From contig JAACPW010000004.1 of assembly GCA_009995225.1 (NCBI GenBank), forward strand, positions 1 to 64,000: a DNA stretch of 64,000 nt. The letters are read 5' to 3'. Numbering within the stretch: the stretch's first letter is position 1; each line of letters opens with the position of its first letter. Shown piece after piece: positions 37,603 to 46,799 of this stretch. Origin of the DNA: Sphingomonadales bacterium (lineage in GTDB: Bacteria; Pseudomonadota; Alphaproteobacteria; Sphingomonadales; Sphingomonadaceae). The translations under genes and the position numbers were made by a program. The notes under the pieces are model-generated. The model saw nothing but the letters and a program-made list of their open reading frames with translations. It was not told the origin of the DNA and ran no database searches.

Positions 37603-38394
37603 TCAGGCCGCCTTCGCATTCTGGCGCTTTTCCATCATGGCGATCCGCTGTTCATCTTCCGATGCGATCGTCTGATAATAGTCCCGCTTGTTCTTGAGCC
37701 ACAGCAATTCAAACTCGATCGCCAACTCCATGCCGCGCGCCGCATCGTTGCCGTCAAGAACAGCGGCATCGAAGATCACCTTGCGGGTTTCGAACCGGTC
37801 GAGCCGAATTTCTCTGACCTTGCGCAGCGGATTGATCGAGTCCGGGCTTACGCCGCCGCCGACCACAAGTTCAAGATTGTGGCGCTTCGCCACGCTGGCA
37901 ACATCGCACACATAGGAAATCATCTCGTCGGTGTTCACGAAATCGCGCTGACGACCCATTGACCCTGCAAAATCGACCCGGCCAAAGACCATGCCGACAT
38001 TGCCCTTCCGGGCGACCTCGCCCAATTCTTCGAGCTCGTCATATGTCTTACGGGTTTCAACATTGAACAGGAAGCTGACGTCATCCTGCTCGTCTGCCGG
38101 GTAAAACTTGTCCTTGCCCGCAACATACTTGCTCAACGCATAGGGAGTCTCGATCATCGGAGCGATGATGTAATCCGCACCGTAGAGACGGCATTCGATC
38201 AGATCTCGGATCGCCTCGCAACCGCCAATCTTTATGCCGACCTTAACATCGGCCTTCCGCGCAATTTCGAGAAGGCGGAGAAGCTCGTCAACCCTAGTGC
38301 CTTCCGCTTCAAATTCCGCCTTGACGGCAACGACACCGAAATCGGCACGTGCGCGGGAAAGAATCTCCAGCATCTGCTTTTCATAGGAATTCAC
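37603..38394 (-). CDS. HpcH/HpaI aldolase / citrate lyase family protein
   Basis: 263 aa with a GTG start supported by a strong AAAGGAGA ribosome binding site 6 nt upstream. The PEP-utilising TIM-barrel family is recognisable: GADYIIAPMIETPYALSKYV, the metal-ligand region FLFNVETRKT, and GRVDFAGSMGRQ in place of the usual G-x-DLxxSLG. Members cleave or form C-C bonds in 2-oxo acids or acyl-CoA. Finding one inside an LPS/capsule sugar operon is unusual. It might make or cleave the 2-oxo acid used by the downstream TPP enzyme (inference). Substrates cannot be read from sequence. Confidence 0.78.
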   Translation of the reverse strand: MNSYEKQMLEILSRARADFGVVAVKAEFEAEGTRVDELLRLLEIARKADVKVGIKIGGCEAIRDLIECRLYGADYIIAPMIETPYALSKYVAGKDKFYPADEQDDVSFLFNVETRKTYDELEELGEVARKGNVGMVFGRVDFAGSMGRQRDFVNTDEMISYVCDVASVAKRHNLELVVGGGVSPDSINPLRKVREIRLDRFETRKVIFDAAVLDGNDAARGMELAIEFELLWLKNKRDYYQTIASEDEQRIAMMEKRQNAKAA

Positions 38395-38478
38395 TGCAAT
38401 CTCCTTTTAAACTTCGCGTCAAGCCGGCCTTCGGGCCCAAACTATTGTCTTTCCAAATTATTATTATTAAGCCGCATT

Positions 38479-39387
38479 CTATAAAGTTTTTCTAATCCAG
38501 TTTACCGTATCGCGAACTTGGATTGCAGGCTCGGTCAGATCGACAGCGAATTGCATGGCCAACATTTTGGTATCCTGCGGAATGCCCAAATAGTCAGAGC
38601 GACTACTGAAGTTCATGCATGGCCGATGGATTGGTATGTCTTTGCCGGTTTCAGTGCCGACCAACGCTGCAATATCGGCCATCTCAAGCACAGTGCTGCC
38701 ACACAAATCGACCGGATCTGAATGGCGATGACCGCTACGCAGCGCGCGTATAACCAAGCGGCATAGATCCGTCACATGGAGCAAAGAACGGAACACTGGC
38801 TGGCTGGCTTCGATCCGGATCGAACCTTGGGTCAATGCCTGCACCGCAAAGTTGGAGACAGCATAAGCTTCATGTTTGTTGATGTGCGGCCCGGCGACAT
38901 TAAATATCCTGCCGCACAGCACCGGCACGTCGTGCGCTGCCCCATAGGCCAGAAACCGCCGCTCCTGTTCATGCTTCATCACACCGTATAGATGATGGTC
39001 TGCGCCTATTTCGGCCAACCGCGCCGCACCCGAAGATGCGACAAACAGAGCAGCAGGTGCCGCTTGTTCAAGCGCCGCCAGAAGCGTGTTGTCTATGGTT
39101 TCGTTGCCAGATCGAAACGCCGCTTCGCCAAGCTCCCCGACCTTATCCTTGGTGAGATAGGCCAGGTGAACCACGTAGGCTTCGGCAACGTCGTCCGGGC
39201 CGATTTCGCTGAGCGGCCGTATCGGGAATGCGCGGCCATCCTCAACCGTGACCGTCCCGGCACGTGAACCAAACAGCGAAATCGTCTGATCCGGATGCAG
39301 GCCATCGCGCGCATCATCGCTAGTCAGCAGGTCGAGGAGCGCCCTTCCTATCCAACCGGTCGGCCCGGTGATGACCCAACGTTTCAT
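38479..39387 (-). CDS. NAD-dependent epimerase/dehydratase (sugar SDR)
   Basis: 302-aa extended SDR. N-terminal GPTGWIGRALLDLL is the dinucleotide-binding turn. The active site has Ser in FVASSGAARL and the YxxxK pair in YGVMKHEQER. It lies between the 3-dehydrase rfbH and the aldolase, where YerF-type ketoreductases or C5-epimerases are found in dideoxyhexose pathways. Likely a reductase or epimerase of the 4-keto or branched intermediate; which one is undecided. It is 33 bp after rfbH. Confidence 0.83.
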   Translation of the reverse strand: MKRWVITGPTGWIGRALLDLLTSDDARDGLHPDQTISLFGSRAGTVTVEDGRAFPIRPLSEIGPDDVAEAYVVHLAYLTKDKVGELGEAAFRSGNETIDNTLLAALEQAAPAALFVASSGAARLAEIGADHHLYGVMKHEQERRFLAYGAAHDVPVLCGRIFNVAGPHINKHEAYAVSNFAVQALTQGSIRIEASQPVFRSLLHVTDLCRLVIRALRSGHRHSDPVDLCGSTVLEMADIAALVGTETGKDIPIHRPCMNFSSRSDYLGIPQDTKMLAMQFAVDLTEPAIQVRDTVNWIRKTL

Positions 39388-39420
39388 GCCTTCTACCTAA
39401 GCCTGCTCGCGCTGTTCGCT

Positions 39421-40770
39421 TCAGCGCCGAACGAACTTCGCGATCGTTTCGGCGGTGTAGCCGATCTGGCTTTCTGTGAGCCCCGGATAGATCCCGACCC
39501 AGAAGCACCGCTCGGTGATGATATCGGCATTGGTGAGATCACCCACCACGCGATAATCGCGGCCCTTCATATAGGGCTGCCGGGTGAGGTTACCGCCGAA
39601 CAAGAGGCGCGTGCCGATCCGCATGTCGTTGAGGTGCTGCACCACATCGTCACGCGTGAAGCTTGTGCCTTCGCGCAGCGTGATTGGATAGCCGAACCAG
39701 CTGGGTTCGCTGTTCGGTGTCGCCTTGGGCAGGATCAGCACGTCTTCCAGCGGCCGAAGCAGTTCCGTGAGAAGGTCGAAATTGCGACGGCGTGCGGCCA
39801 CGAACTCGTCAATCCGGTCGACCTGCGCGAGACCGACGGCGGCCTGCATGTCGGTGATCTTCAGGTTGTAGCCGCAGTGGCTGTATGTGTATTTGTGATC
39901 GTAACCGAAGGGCAGATCGCCAAGCCGGCGGCAAAAACGCTTGCCACAAGTGTTGTCGACACCCGGTGCGCACCAGCAGTCGCGGCCCCAATCGCGCATC
40001 GATTCCATCACGCGCTTGAGACGCGGCTTGTCGGTGAATACCGCGCCGCCTTCACCCATGGTGATGTGGTGCGCGGGGTAGAAGCTGAGCGTGCCCATGT
40101 GGCCGAACGTGCCGACATGCTTGCCATCGTAAGTGGCGCCCAGCGCGTCGCAGCAATCTTCGACCACGAACAGATTGTACTTCTCCGCCACGCGCATGAC
40201 TTCAGCAAGATCGAAGGGATTGCCGAGCGTATGGGCAAGCATGATCGCGCGGGTTTTGTCGGTAATCGCCGCTTCGATCATTTCGGGCTTGATGTTGTAG
40301 GTAGGGATATCGACGTCCACGAACACCGGCACGATGCCATATTGCAGCGACGGATTGACCGTCGTGGGGAAGCCTGTCGCCACGGTGATCATTTCGTCAC
40401 CCGGCTTGAGCGCATCGTTACGCAGGTAATGGCTGGTCAGGGTCGAGAAGGCGACAAGGTTGGCCGACGATCCCGAATTGACTGTCAGGGCATGCTGAAC
40501 GCCGATGTAGGACGCGAGGCGCTTTTCGAACTCGTCGTTGAAACGGCCCGTCGTCAGCCAGAAATCGAGGCAGCTTTCGGCCAGATATTGCATTTCCTTG
40601 GCGCCGTAGACCTTGCCCGAAACGGGTACGGAACCGGAACCGGGCTCGAACCCCGCAGGCACGTGATGCGCGTCGGCATATTGCCCGACAAGATCGACGA
40701 TCAGTTTGCGAAATTCAGGCTCACCAAGGGCGCGCAATTCTTCAGAGGACGTAGGCAGAGGACGATTCAT
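39421..40770 (-). CDS. rfbH: CDP-4-dehydro-6-deoxyglucose 3-dehydrase (E1, RfbH/DdhC)
   Basis: 449-aa PLP enzyme of the aminotransferase fold that removes the C3 hydroxyl of CDP-4-keto-6-deoxyglucose. Two diagnostic features are visible. The Schiff-base Lys is replaced by His (His234 in [14 protein letters not shown]). The [2Fe-2S] cysteines have the exact E1 spacing: C207-X57-C265-X1-C267-X7-C275. Length is as in Yersinia and Salmonella. It overlaps rfbG by 4 bp. The reductase partner (DdhD/AscD, E3) is not found in this window. Confidence 0.95.
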   Translation of the reverse strand: MNRPLPTSSEELRALGEPEFRKLIVDLVGQYADAHHVPAGFEPGSGSVPVSGKVYGAKEMQYLAESCLDFWLTTGRFNDEFEKRLASYIGVQHALTVNSGSSANLVAFSTLTSHYLRNDALKPGDEMITVATGFPTTVNPSLQYGIVPVFVDVDIPTYNIKPEMIEAAITDKTRAIMLAHTLGNPFDLAEVMRVAEKYNLFVVEDCCDALGATYDGKHVGTFGHMGTLSFYPAHHITMGEGGAVFTDKPRLKRVMESMRDWGRDCWCAPGVDNTCGKRFCRRLGDLPFGYDHKYTYSHCGYNLKITDMQAAVGLAQVDRIDEFVAARRRNFDLLTELLRPLEDVLILPKATPNSEPSWFGYPITLREGTSFTRDDVVQHLNDMRIGTRLLFGGNLTRQPYMKGRDYRVVGDLTNADIITERCFWVGIYPGLTESQIGYTAETIAKFVRR

Positions 40771-41855
40771 GTTCTTTCGCTTTCCTGAAGCGCGGCATTC
40801 ATCCGCGAATGGTAATCCGAGAGTTGATCACGCGACACGCCCAAGGCGTCCCTCCCCGCCGCGTGGGCTTTGTGCCAATCGATGATCCGATCGATGGTGG
40901 CATTCAAATCGAAGGCTGGCCGCCATCCCAGCTCCGCCTGCGCCTTCGAACAATCAAGCTTCAGCAGCCCGGCTTCATGCCGTCCGCCATTTCCGGTCAG
41001 TTCGTAAGATCCACTGCCCCAACGCGCAATCATGCGCTCCACGATCCAGCTTACCGGGCGTGCATCCGAGGGCGAAGGCCCAAAGTTCCAGGCCGTTGCA
41101 AACCGCGCCTCACCATTTGCAAGATGCTGCGCGATCATAAGATAGCCGCCGAGCGCTTCAAATACGTGTTGCCACGGACGCACCGCGTGGGGCGAGCGGA
41201 TCTTCACCGCTTCACCCGCCACGATCGCGCGTACGATATCGGGCACCAGGCGATCGTGCGCCCAGTCACCGCCGCCAATCACATTCCCCGCCCGGACCGA
41301 AGCCAGCAAAGCCGACCCTTCGCCGGAGAAGAACGACTGACGGTAGGACGCAATAACGATCTCGGCCGCCGCCTTGCTGGCGCTGTAAGGATCATGCCCG
41401 CCCAGCGCATCAGTTTCGCGATAGGGCCAAACCCATTCGTTATTATGATAGCACTTGTCACTGGTAACCGCGACGATCGCCTCAAGCCCGGTCACGCGCC
41501 GGCAGGCATCCAGCACATGCGCGGTTCCCTGAACATTGGTCGCAAAGGTTTCGCGCGGCTCGTCATAAGACAGGCGCACAAGCGGCTGCGCCGCAAGATG
41601 GAAGACAGTCTGCGGCTGTGCGTCTGCGACCACCGCATCGACCAAGGCCGCGTTGCGGATATCGCCCTCGATATGGCGGACCAGGCTCTCCGCCCCAATC
41701 TGGCGAAACAGGCTGGGATCGTCCGCACGGAGCGAAAGACCCGTAACCTCGGCACCCAGCTCGGACAACCAGAGTGAGAGCCAAGCGCCCTTGAAGCCTG
41801 TGTGGCCAGTCACCAGAACTCTGCGACCAGCCCAATATTGCCGGTCTACCAGCAT
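40767..41855 (-). CDS. rfbG: CDP-glucose 4,6-dehydratase
   Basis: 362-aa SDR converting CDP-glucose to CDP-4-keto-6-deoxyglucose. Rossmann motif [18 protein letters not shown], the active-site Thr-Ser in [18 protein letters not shown], and the YSASKAAAE YxxxK motif. The early [10 protein letters not shown] and CYHNNE segments are specific to the CDP-glucose dehydratase subgroup. It overlaps rfbF by 10 bp and rfbH by 4 bp. Confidence 0.95.
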   Translation of the reverse strand: MLVDRQYWAGRRVLVTGHTGFKGAWLSLWLSELGAEVTGLSLRADDPSLFRQIGAESLVRHIEGDIRNAALVDAVVADAQPQTVFHLAAQPLVRLSYDEPRETFATNVQGTAHVLDACRRVTGLEAIVAVTSDKCYHNNEWVWPYRETDALGGHDPYSASKAAAEIVIASYRQSFFSGEGSALLASVRAGNVIGGGDWAHDRLVPDIVRAIVAGEAVKIRSPHAVRPWQHVFEALGGYLMIAQHLANGEARFATAWNFGPSPSDARPVSWIVERMIARWGSGSYELTGNGGRHEAGLLKLDCSKAQAELGWRPAFDLNATIDRIIDWHKAHAAGRDALGVSRDQLSDYHSRMNAALQESERT

Positions 41856-42616
41856 TTCCAGGGTGCACCTTGGGTCCAGAGTTCCTCAAGATGGATCTTG
41901 TCACGCAAGGTATCCATCGGTTGCCAAAAACCCTTGTGATGATAGCCACCAAGCTGGCCGTCGGCAGCCAGCCGCTCCATCGGCTCGCGCTCCCAAGTCG
42001 ACTGGGGTCCATCGACATAATCATCAAGGATCGAGGGATGGCCGACGAAAAATCCGCCGTTGATCAGACCGCCATCGCCCGCAGGCTTTTCACGGAACCC
42101 GGTAACGGCCGGGCCATCAAACTCCAGCGCACCAAATCGACCCGGAGGCGCAACGGCCGTGACCGTCGCCTTCCCGCCGTGGGATTTGTGAAACGCAAGC
42201 AAAGCGCCAATATCGACATCAGCAACACCATCGCCATAGGTGAAGAAAAATGGCTCATCATCGTCAAGATACGGGCGAATGGCCTTGAGCCGACCACCGG
42301 TCATCGTATCGGCGCCAGTGTCGACCAAGGTGATCTTCCACCCCTCGTTCCGATTGCGATGAACCTCTACACTATTGGCTTCAAGGTCGATTGTCACATC
42401 TGCCAGGTGCAGGAAATAATTGGCGAAGTATTCCTTGATGATGTAGCCTTTGTAACCAAGGCAAATCACGAAGTCTTTAACCCCATAATGAGAATAGATT
42501 TTCATTATGTGCCAAATGATCGGCATCCCGCCGATTTCGACCATGGGCTTCGGTTTGATTGCGGTTTCTTCCCCGAGGCGAGTCCCGAAGCCGCCGGCCA
42601 GAATTACTGCTTTCAT
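41846..42616 (-). CDS. rfbF: Glucose-1-phosphate cytidylyltransferase
   Basis: 256 aa from MKAVILAGGFGTRLGEET, chosen because this is the nucleotidyltransferase signature; the 39 codons upstream have no match. The KPKPMVEIGGMPIIWH segment and the YGDGVADVDI metal site are typical. It makes CDP-glucose from CTP and glucose-1-phosphate. As the first gene of the minus-strand cluster it commits glucose to the CDP-dideoxy sugar pathway. Its promoter must lie in the 400-bp gap upstream. Confidence 0.95.
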   Translation of the reverse strand: MKAVILAGGFGTRLGEETAIKPKPMVEIGGMPIIWHIMKIYSHYGVKDFVICLGYKGYIIKEYFANYFLHLADVTIDLEANSVEVHRNRNEGWKITLVDTGADTMTGGRLKAIRPYLDDDEPFFFTYGDGVADVDIGALLAFHKSHGGKATVTAVAPPGRFGALEFDGPAVTGFREKPAGDGGLINGGFFVGHPSILDDYVDGPQSTWEREPMERLAADGQLGGYHHKGFWQPMDTLRDKIHLEELWTQGAPWKCW

Positions 42617-43015
42617 AACACTTTCACGTTCAGAAATGGTTCGGCCATCAAAGACCTGTTCCGCCTCCACGGTAAGCACGCAGAGTCCGATGATGAATGG
42701 ATGTTTGAGTTGCGCCCAACATTCCGTTGCCAATGGCGCTAACTGACTGAAACCTGAAGCACAAGATCAAATTCCAAATCCAGACAAGGCGTGCTGGCGA
42801 CGCGATAAAGCGCGAGCTTACGCCTGTATGGCTGTGCCGCCTCAATGACGCTTTGGTCGCCATGTCACGCCTGTGACGCGGTCTGCTGAAGGTGGCGCGG
42901 GGTCTGTCATGGCAACCTGAGGTGTAGCCCTATGTCGGGGCGACGGTCTTGATTGCGCGGGGAGCGCGCAAAAGCTAGGTTCGAGCAACTGCCCTTCACG
43001 AAAGCTCCGCGTCCC
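42617..43015. promoter_or_regulatory. Divergent intergenic region between the polysaccharide cluster and xdhC
   Basis: About 400 bp without a recognisable gene, relatively AT-rich near rfbF (42,620-42,800). It must contain promoters for the minus-strand cluster and for xdhC. A short inverted repeat GTCAC-GCCT-GTGAC at 42,864-42,877 could be an operator half-site pair, but it is too short to call. No -35/-10 pair was convincing. Confidence 0.4.
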
Positions 43016-44020
43016 ATGAGCCGCCGGCGTCTTGCCGATCCCATCGACGATATGCGTGTCGCACTGCTGGCCGGTGATGCCGTTCCAGCACGCTTTGCGC
43101 TCGCCACTTTGGTGGAGGTCGATGGGTCGGCACCCCGCGATGTCGGCGCGCAAATGCTCGTCACCCATGATGATGACTGGGGATTTCTATCGGGCGGATG
43201 CATTGAAGCCGATGTCGCAACACACGCGCGTGAGGCACTGGCCAAGGGGCAGTCGCGGTTGCTACGCTATGGCGAAGGCAGTCCGTGGATCGACATCAAA
43301 CTCGCCTGTGGATCGGGGATCACGGTGCTGGTTGAGCCTGTCGCTGCACAAGAAACGGCGGTGGCCACCTTGCTGGACGGCTGGCGGACGCGGCAGCCGG
43401 TCTTGTGGTCGAGTGACGGGCGCACGCGCTTTGCGACCATCGGCGATGAAGCGCATACCGATGGGTGGGATGGCACGCGCTACACGCGGATGTTCATTCC
43501 GCCCTTGCGATTGGTGCTGATTGGGGAAGATGGCGCGGCGCTGACCGCAGCGGCGCTGGCGCAGACAATGGGCTGGCAAGTGGTGTTGATTGCGCCGGGC
43601 GGGCCGGAAGCAACCCCTCTTCCGGACATTACCTACCATAACGGCGTTCCTGTTGCTGCGCTTGCCACCATCGGGATCGACCGCTGGACCGCGATTGCCG
43701 TGCTTTCGCATGACCGCGAAGATGACGAGCGTGGGTTGGCCGGCGCGTTGCAGAGCGAGGCTTTCTATGTCGGAGCGATTGGCGCGCGCGCGCGTATCGA
43801 CGCGCGCATCGCCGTGCTGCGAGGGCATGGCGTGAACGAAGCCGACATTGCCCGCCTTCACGCACCCATTGGGCTTTACGGTTTCGGCAAGGCCCCGCGT
43901 GATATAGCACTCTCGCTCGTGGCAGAAGTCGCGCAACGTTTCCATGCGCGCGTCACAGCCACGAGATCTTCCCGAGTATCAATATCGCGCAACGCGCCGC
44001 TATCATCGGTGTCGCAATAG
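43016..44020 (+). CDS. XdhC-like molybdenum cofactor insertion protein
   Basis: 334 aa from MSRRRLADP. The N-terminal XdhC domain has FALATLVEVDGSAPRDVGAQ and FLSGGCIEADVATHA. The C-terminal Rossmann-like XdhC/CoxI domain has GAIGARARIDARI and HAPIGLYGFGKAPRDIA, near the usual HxPIGLxIGxxTPxEIA motif. XdhC proteins bind sulfurated Mo-cofactor and load xanthine dehydrogenase-type enzymes. It lies opposite the MobA-like and IorAB-like genes it probably serves, and its 3' end overlaps the MobA-like gene by about 145 bp. Confidence 0.88.
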   Translation: MSRRRLADPIDDMRVALLAGDAVPARFALATLVEVDGSAPRDVGAQMLVTHDDDWGFLSGGCIEADVATHAREALAKGQSRLLRYGEGSPWIDIKLACGSGITVLVEPVAAQETAVATLLDGWRTRQPVLWSSDGRTRFATIGDEAHTDGWDGTRYTRMFIPPLRLVLIGEDGAALTAAALAQTMGWQVVLIAPGGPEATPLPDITYHNGVPVAALATIGIDRWTAIAVLSHDREDDERGLAGALQSEAFYVGAIGARARIDARIAVLRGHGVNEADIARLHAPIGLYGFGKAPRDIALSLVAEVAQRFHARVTATRSSRVSISRNAPLSSVSQ

Positions 44021-44526
44021 GCCACGTCCCCATCGCGGCGACGCAGCAGCGTGTTCGCGCCCTGGTCGCCTTTCAGCATCATCAGATCGGGGTAAGCTGC
44101 GCGCGTGAAGGCAACCGGGTGACCGGGCTTGCCCTCAAACCGGGGCCGCGCCGCATAACCGGCTTTTAGCGCCGCCGCCGTGACCATTTCACAAAGCGCG
44201 ACCGGCACCAACGGCATATCCCCCAAGAACACGCAAACCCCGTTCGTTTCGGGAGCCAGAGCGGCAACCCCGCAACGTACGCTAGCGGCCATGCCCTCGG
44301 CCCAATCGGGCGCGTTGATGATATGCACGTTCATCCCGCAAAGCGCCGCGCGGATCCGGGCATTTTCTGCGCCGGTCACGACAATCAATTCATCGAAGTC
44401 CGCCGCAGCGACCGCTTCGGTCACACGCCGGATCACAGGCGCGCCCGCCATGTCCGCCACCAGCTTGCCTCCGCCAAAGCGGCTCGCCGCACCACCGGCA
44501 AGGATCAGCGCCGACCAGCCGTGCAA
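43876..44526 (-). CDS. MobA-like NTP transferase (molybdenum cofactor cytidylyltransferase type)
   Basis: About 216 aa. The nucleotide-binding LILAGGAASRFGGGKL motif is at the N-terminus, followed by VFLGDMPLVP and the C-terminal KGDQGANTLLRR and RDIDTREDL motifs of MocA/MobA proteins. They convert Mo-cofactor to its cytosine dinucleotide for IorB/CoxL-type enzymes. The start is uncertain: a TTG two bases past the preceding stop codon is used here because no ATG lies before the LAGG motif in the right place. It is downstream of the iorB-like gene and antisense to the xdhC end. Confidence 0.8.
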   Translation of the reverse strand: MHGWSALILAGGAASRFGGGKLVADMAGAPVIRRVTEAVAAADFDELIVVTGAENARIRAALCGMNVHIINAPDWAEGMAASVRCGVAALAPETNGVCVFLGDMPLVPVALCEMVTAAALKAGYAARPRFEGKPGHPVAFTRAAYPDLMMLKGDQGANTLLRRRDGDVAYCDTDDSGALRDIDTREDLVAVTRAWKRCATSATSESAISRGALPKP

Positions 44527-44528
44527 AC

Positions 44529-46799
44529 CTACGCCTTTGCCTGCGCCAGCAATGGCAGGTTGCGAATGCGCTTCCCGGTCGCCGCTGCGAGAGCGTTGGC
44601 CAGTGCAGGCGATGCAGGTGGCAGACCCGGTTCCCCGATGCCGCCGGTTTTGGCCCCGCTCTCGATGAAGAAAACGTCCACTTCGGGCGGCGCATCCGCG
44701 AGTTTGAGGATCGGGTAATCGGGGAAATTGCTTTGCACCACGGCGCCCTGATCGAGCGTGACTTGTTCGCCGATGGCTGAGGATAGCCCCATGATCAGAC
44801 CGCCCATGATTTGCGCCTCGGCGTTCAGCGGATTCACGGTGGTGCCGCAATCGACCACCGCCCAGGTCTTGAGCACCCGGGGGCTGCCATCGTCCTTCAC
44901 GGTCGCCTCGACCACCTCAGCCACGATCGTGCCAAAGCTTTCAACAATCGCAATCCCGCGCCCGACGCCATCGGGGAGCGGTGTGCCCCAGCCCGAACGC
45001 TTGGCCACCATGTCGAGCACCGCAACGTGCCGCGAACCTTCGGGCAGATGCTTGCGCCGGAACCGGTAGGGATCCTCCCCCGCCGCCGATGCGAGTTCAT
45101 CCATGAAGCTTTCGGTGTAAAAGCCGATCTGTGTCGCGTTCACTGACCGCCACGGCCCGTCGATCTGGTTCGACTGGTAGGCAAAATGGCGGCGCGAGGT
45201 TGCCGGGATGGCGTAGATGAAAGGCACCTCGCCCTCCGCATTGCCGCTCTGGGCGTAGTCCATCTGGAAGGCCGTGATCTGACCGTCCTTGAGCGACGCT
45301 TTCAAGCCGGCCGAAGATTGCGGCCGGTAAGTGCCGTGGCGAACATCTTCCTCCCGGCTCCAGATCAGTTTGACAGGATAGGGAAGCTGCTTGGCCAGCA
45401 CCGCGACCTGATCGATGATTTCGACCATATCGGGGAAGCGACGCCCGAACCCTCCGCCCATGATCATCGGGTTGAACACAACCTGCTCGACTTCCAGCCC
45501 TGCCGCCTTGGCCGCCTTGGTCCGGGTGCTGAGCGGATCTTGCAGTCCGCCCCACAGTGTCAGTGTGCCGTCCTTGAAATGGGCGGTGAGCGCAAAGGGT
45601 TCCATCATCGCGTGGTGAAGGAAGGGAACGCGATATTCGGCTTCGACCATCTGGACGCCTTCGCCGCCAAAGGCTGCATTGACATCGCCCTCGCCCCCTT
45701 CGTTGTCAGGCTTTTCTGCGGTTTGCCGCAGCTTTGCCTGAGCGGCATAAATCGCCGAGGTCGAGACAGCCGCATGGCCGCCATCGGAGAATTTGGGAGA
45801 AAGCGCGGCGAGACCCTTTTGCGCAGGCCAATATCCCTTGGCCACCACGATAACCGCGTCGTCAAGCTTCACCACTTTCTCTACGCCCTTGATGGCCAGC
45901 GCAGGCGCTTCGTCCACCGATTCAAGTCTGCCGCCGCGCACTGGCGCTGCCGCGATGGTGGCGACGCGCATGTCAGGCACGGCAAAATCGATGCCGTACA
46001 CGGCGCTGCCATCCACCTTGGCAGGGATGTCGCGGCGCGGCACTGGCTGGCCGATCAGCCTCCACTGGTCGCGTGTCTTCAGCGTGGGGTCGCCGCTAAG
46101 CGAACGCGCCGCTGCGCCCGCCGCCAGTTCGCCATAGCGCAGCGACCGGCCGGTCTTGGCATGGGTGACGCGGCTGTCTGCCGTGGTCAACTCGCTCGCC
46201 GGGACACCCAGCCGGTCAGCCGCTTCGGCGATCAGTGCCATCCGCACCGCCGCGCCGGTCTTGCGCATCCCGACTTCACCGGTGAAGCGGATCGCGGAGG
46301 AGCCGCCCGTGATCTGGAGCGGCAGCGACCGCGCGAGCATTGCCATGATCGCCTCCGGCAGCGCATTGATGACGCCCGGATAGCCCGACATTTCCGCGAT
46401 GAAGCCCTGCCCCAGCGGAGTGTTGGCGAAGGCAAGGTCGGCCGGGGCCTGCTCAACCTTGATCTTGCCCCAATCGGCATCCAGTTCGTCGGCCAGCATC
46501 TGGCCAAGCGCCGTGTGTGACCCTTGCCCGAAGTCGATGTGCGGCGAATACAGCGTGACATTGTCATCCTCGGCGATCTTCATCCAGGTGAGAAAGCCAT
46601 GCTCGCCTGCGCCCACGGTCAGCGCCTTGGCCTTTGCCTTGACACTGCTGTCGGTCCACCACACGCCAAAGATCCCGCCACCCACCAGCAGCGCGCTTCC
46701 CGCCAGGAATATGCGCCGTTTGACGCCCTTCTTCTTGGGCTTGGTCGCAGGTTGGGCGGTCTCGGGGAAATCGAGATCGGGCGTGGGATTGTCGGCCAT
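44529..46799 (-). CDS. Molybdopterin-binding aldehyde/isoquinoline oxidoreductase subunit (IorB-like)
   Basis: 756 aa. A twin-arginine-like signal (KRRIFLAGSALLVGG) near residues 28-42 suggests Tat export of the folded enzyme. Two xanthine-oxidase-type Mo domains follow. Motifs seen are SPHIDFGQGSHTALGQML, the FNPMIMGGGFGRRFPDMVE site and the C-terminal GIGEPGLPPASPALANALAAATG, with the Glu that acts as base in the family. The architecture matches IorB and membrane-linked aldehyde dehydrogenases. The substrate is unknown. Its ATG overlaps the 2Fe-2S subunit stop (TGATG). Confidence 0.9.
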   Translation of the reverse strand: MADNPTPDLDFPETAQPATKPKKKGVKRRIFLAGSALLVGGGIFGVWWTDSSVKAKAKALTVGAGEHGFLTWMKIAEDDNVTLYSPHIDFGQGSHTALGQMLADELDADWGKIKVEQAPADLAFANTPLGQGFIAEMSGYPGVINALPEAIMAMLARSLPLQITGGSSAIRFTGEVGMRKTGAAVRMALIAEAADRLGVPASELTTADSRVTHAKTGRSLRYGELAAGAAARSLSGDPTLKTRDQWRLIGQPVPRRDIPAKVDGSAVYGIDFAVPDMRVATIAAAPVRGGRLESVDEAPALAIKGVEKVVKLDDAVIVVAKGYWPAQKGLAALSPKFSDGGHAAVSTSAIYAAQAKLRQTAEKPDNEGGEGDVNAAFGGEGVQMVEAEYRVPFLHHAMMEPFALTAHFKDGTLTLWGGLQDPLSTRTKAAKAAGLEVEQVVFNPMIMGGGFGRRFPDMVEIIDQVAVLAKQLPYPVKLIWSREEDVRHGTYRPQSSAGLKASLKDGQITAFQMDYAQSGNAEGEVPFIYAIPATSRRHFAYQSNQIDGPWRSVNATQIGFYTESFMDELASAAGEDPYRFRRKHLPEGSRHVAVLDMVAKRSGWGTPLPDGVGRGIAIVESFGTIVAEVVEATVKDDGSPRVLKTWAVVDCGTTVNPLNAEAQIMGGLIMGLSSAIGEQVTLDQGAVVQSNFPDYPILKLADAPPEVDVFFIESGAKTGGIGEPGLPPASPALANALAAATGKRIRNLPLLAQAKA

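Noticed and set aside
42864..42877. Inverted repeat GTCAC/GTGAC as an operator
   Set aside because: Five-base arms occur often by chance, and no second copy or linked promoter was found.
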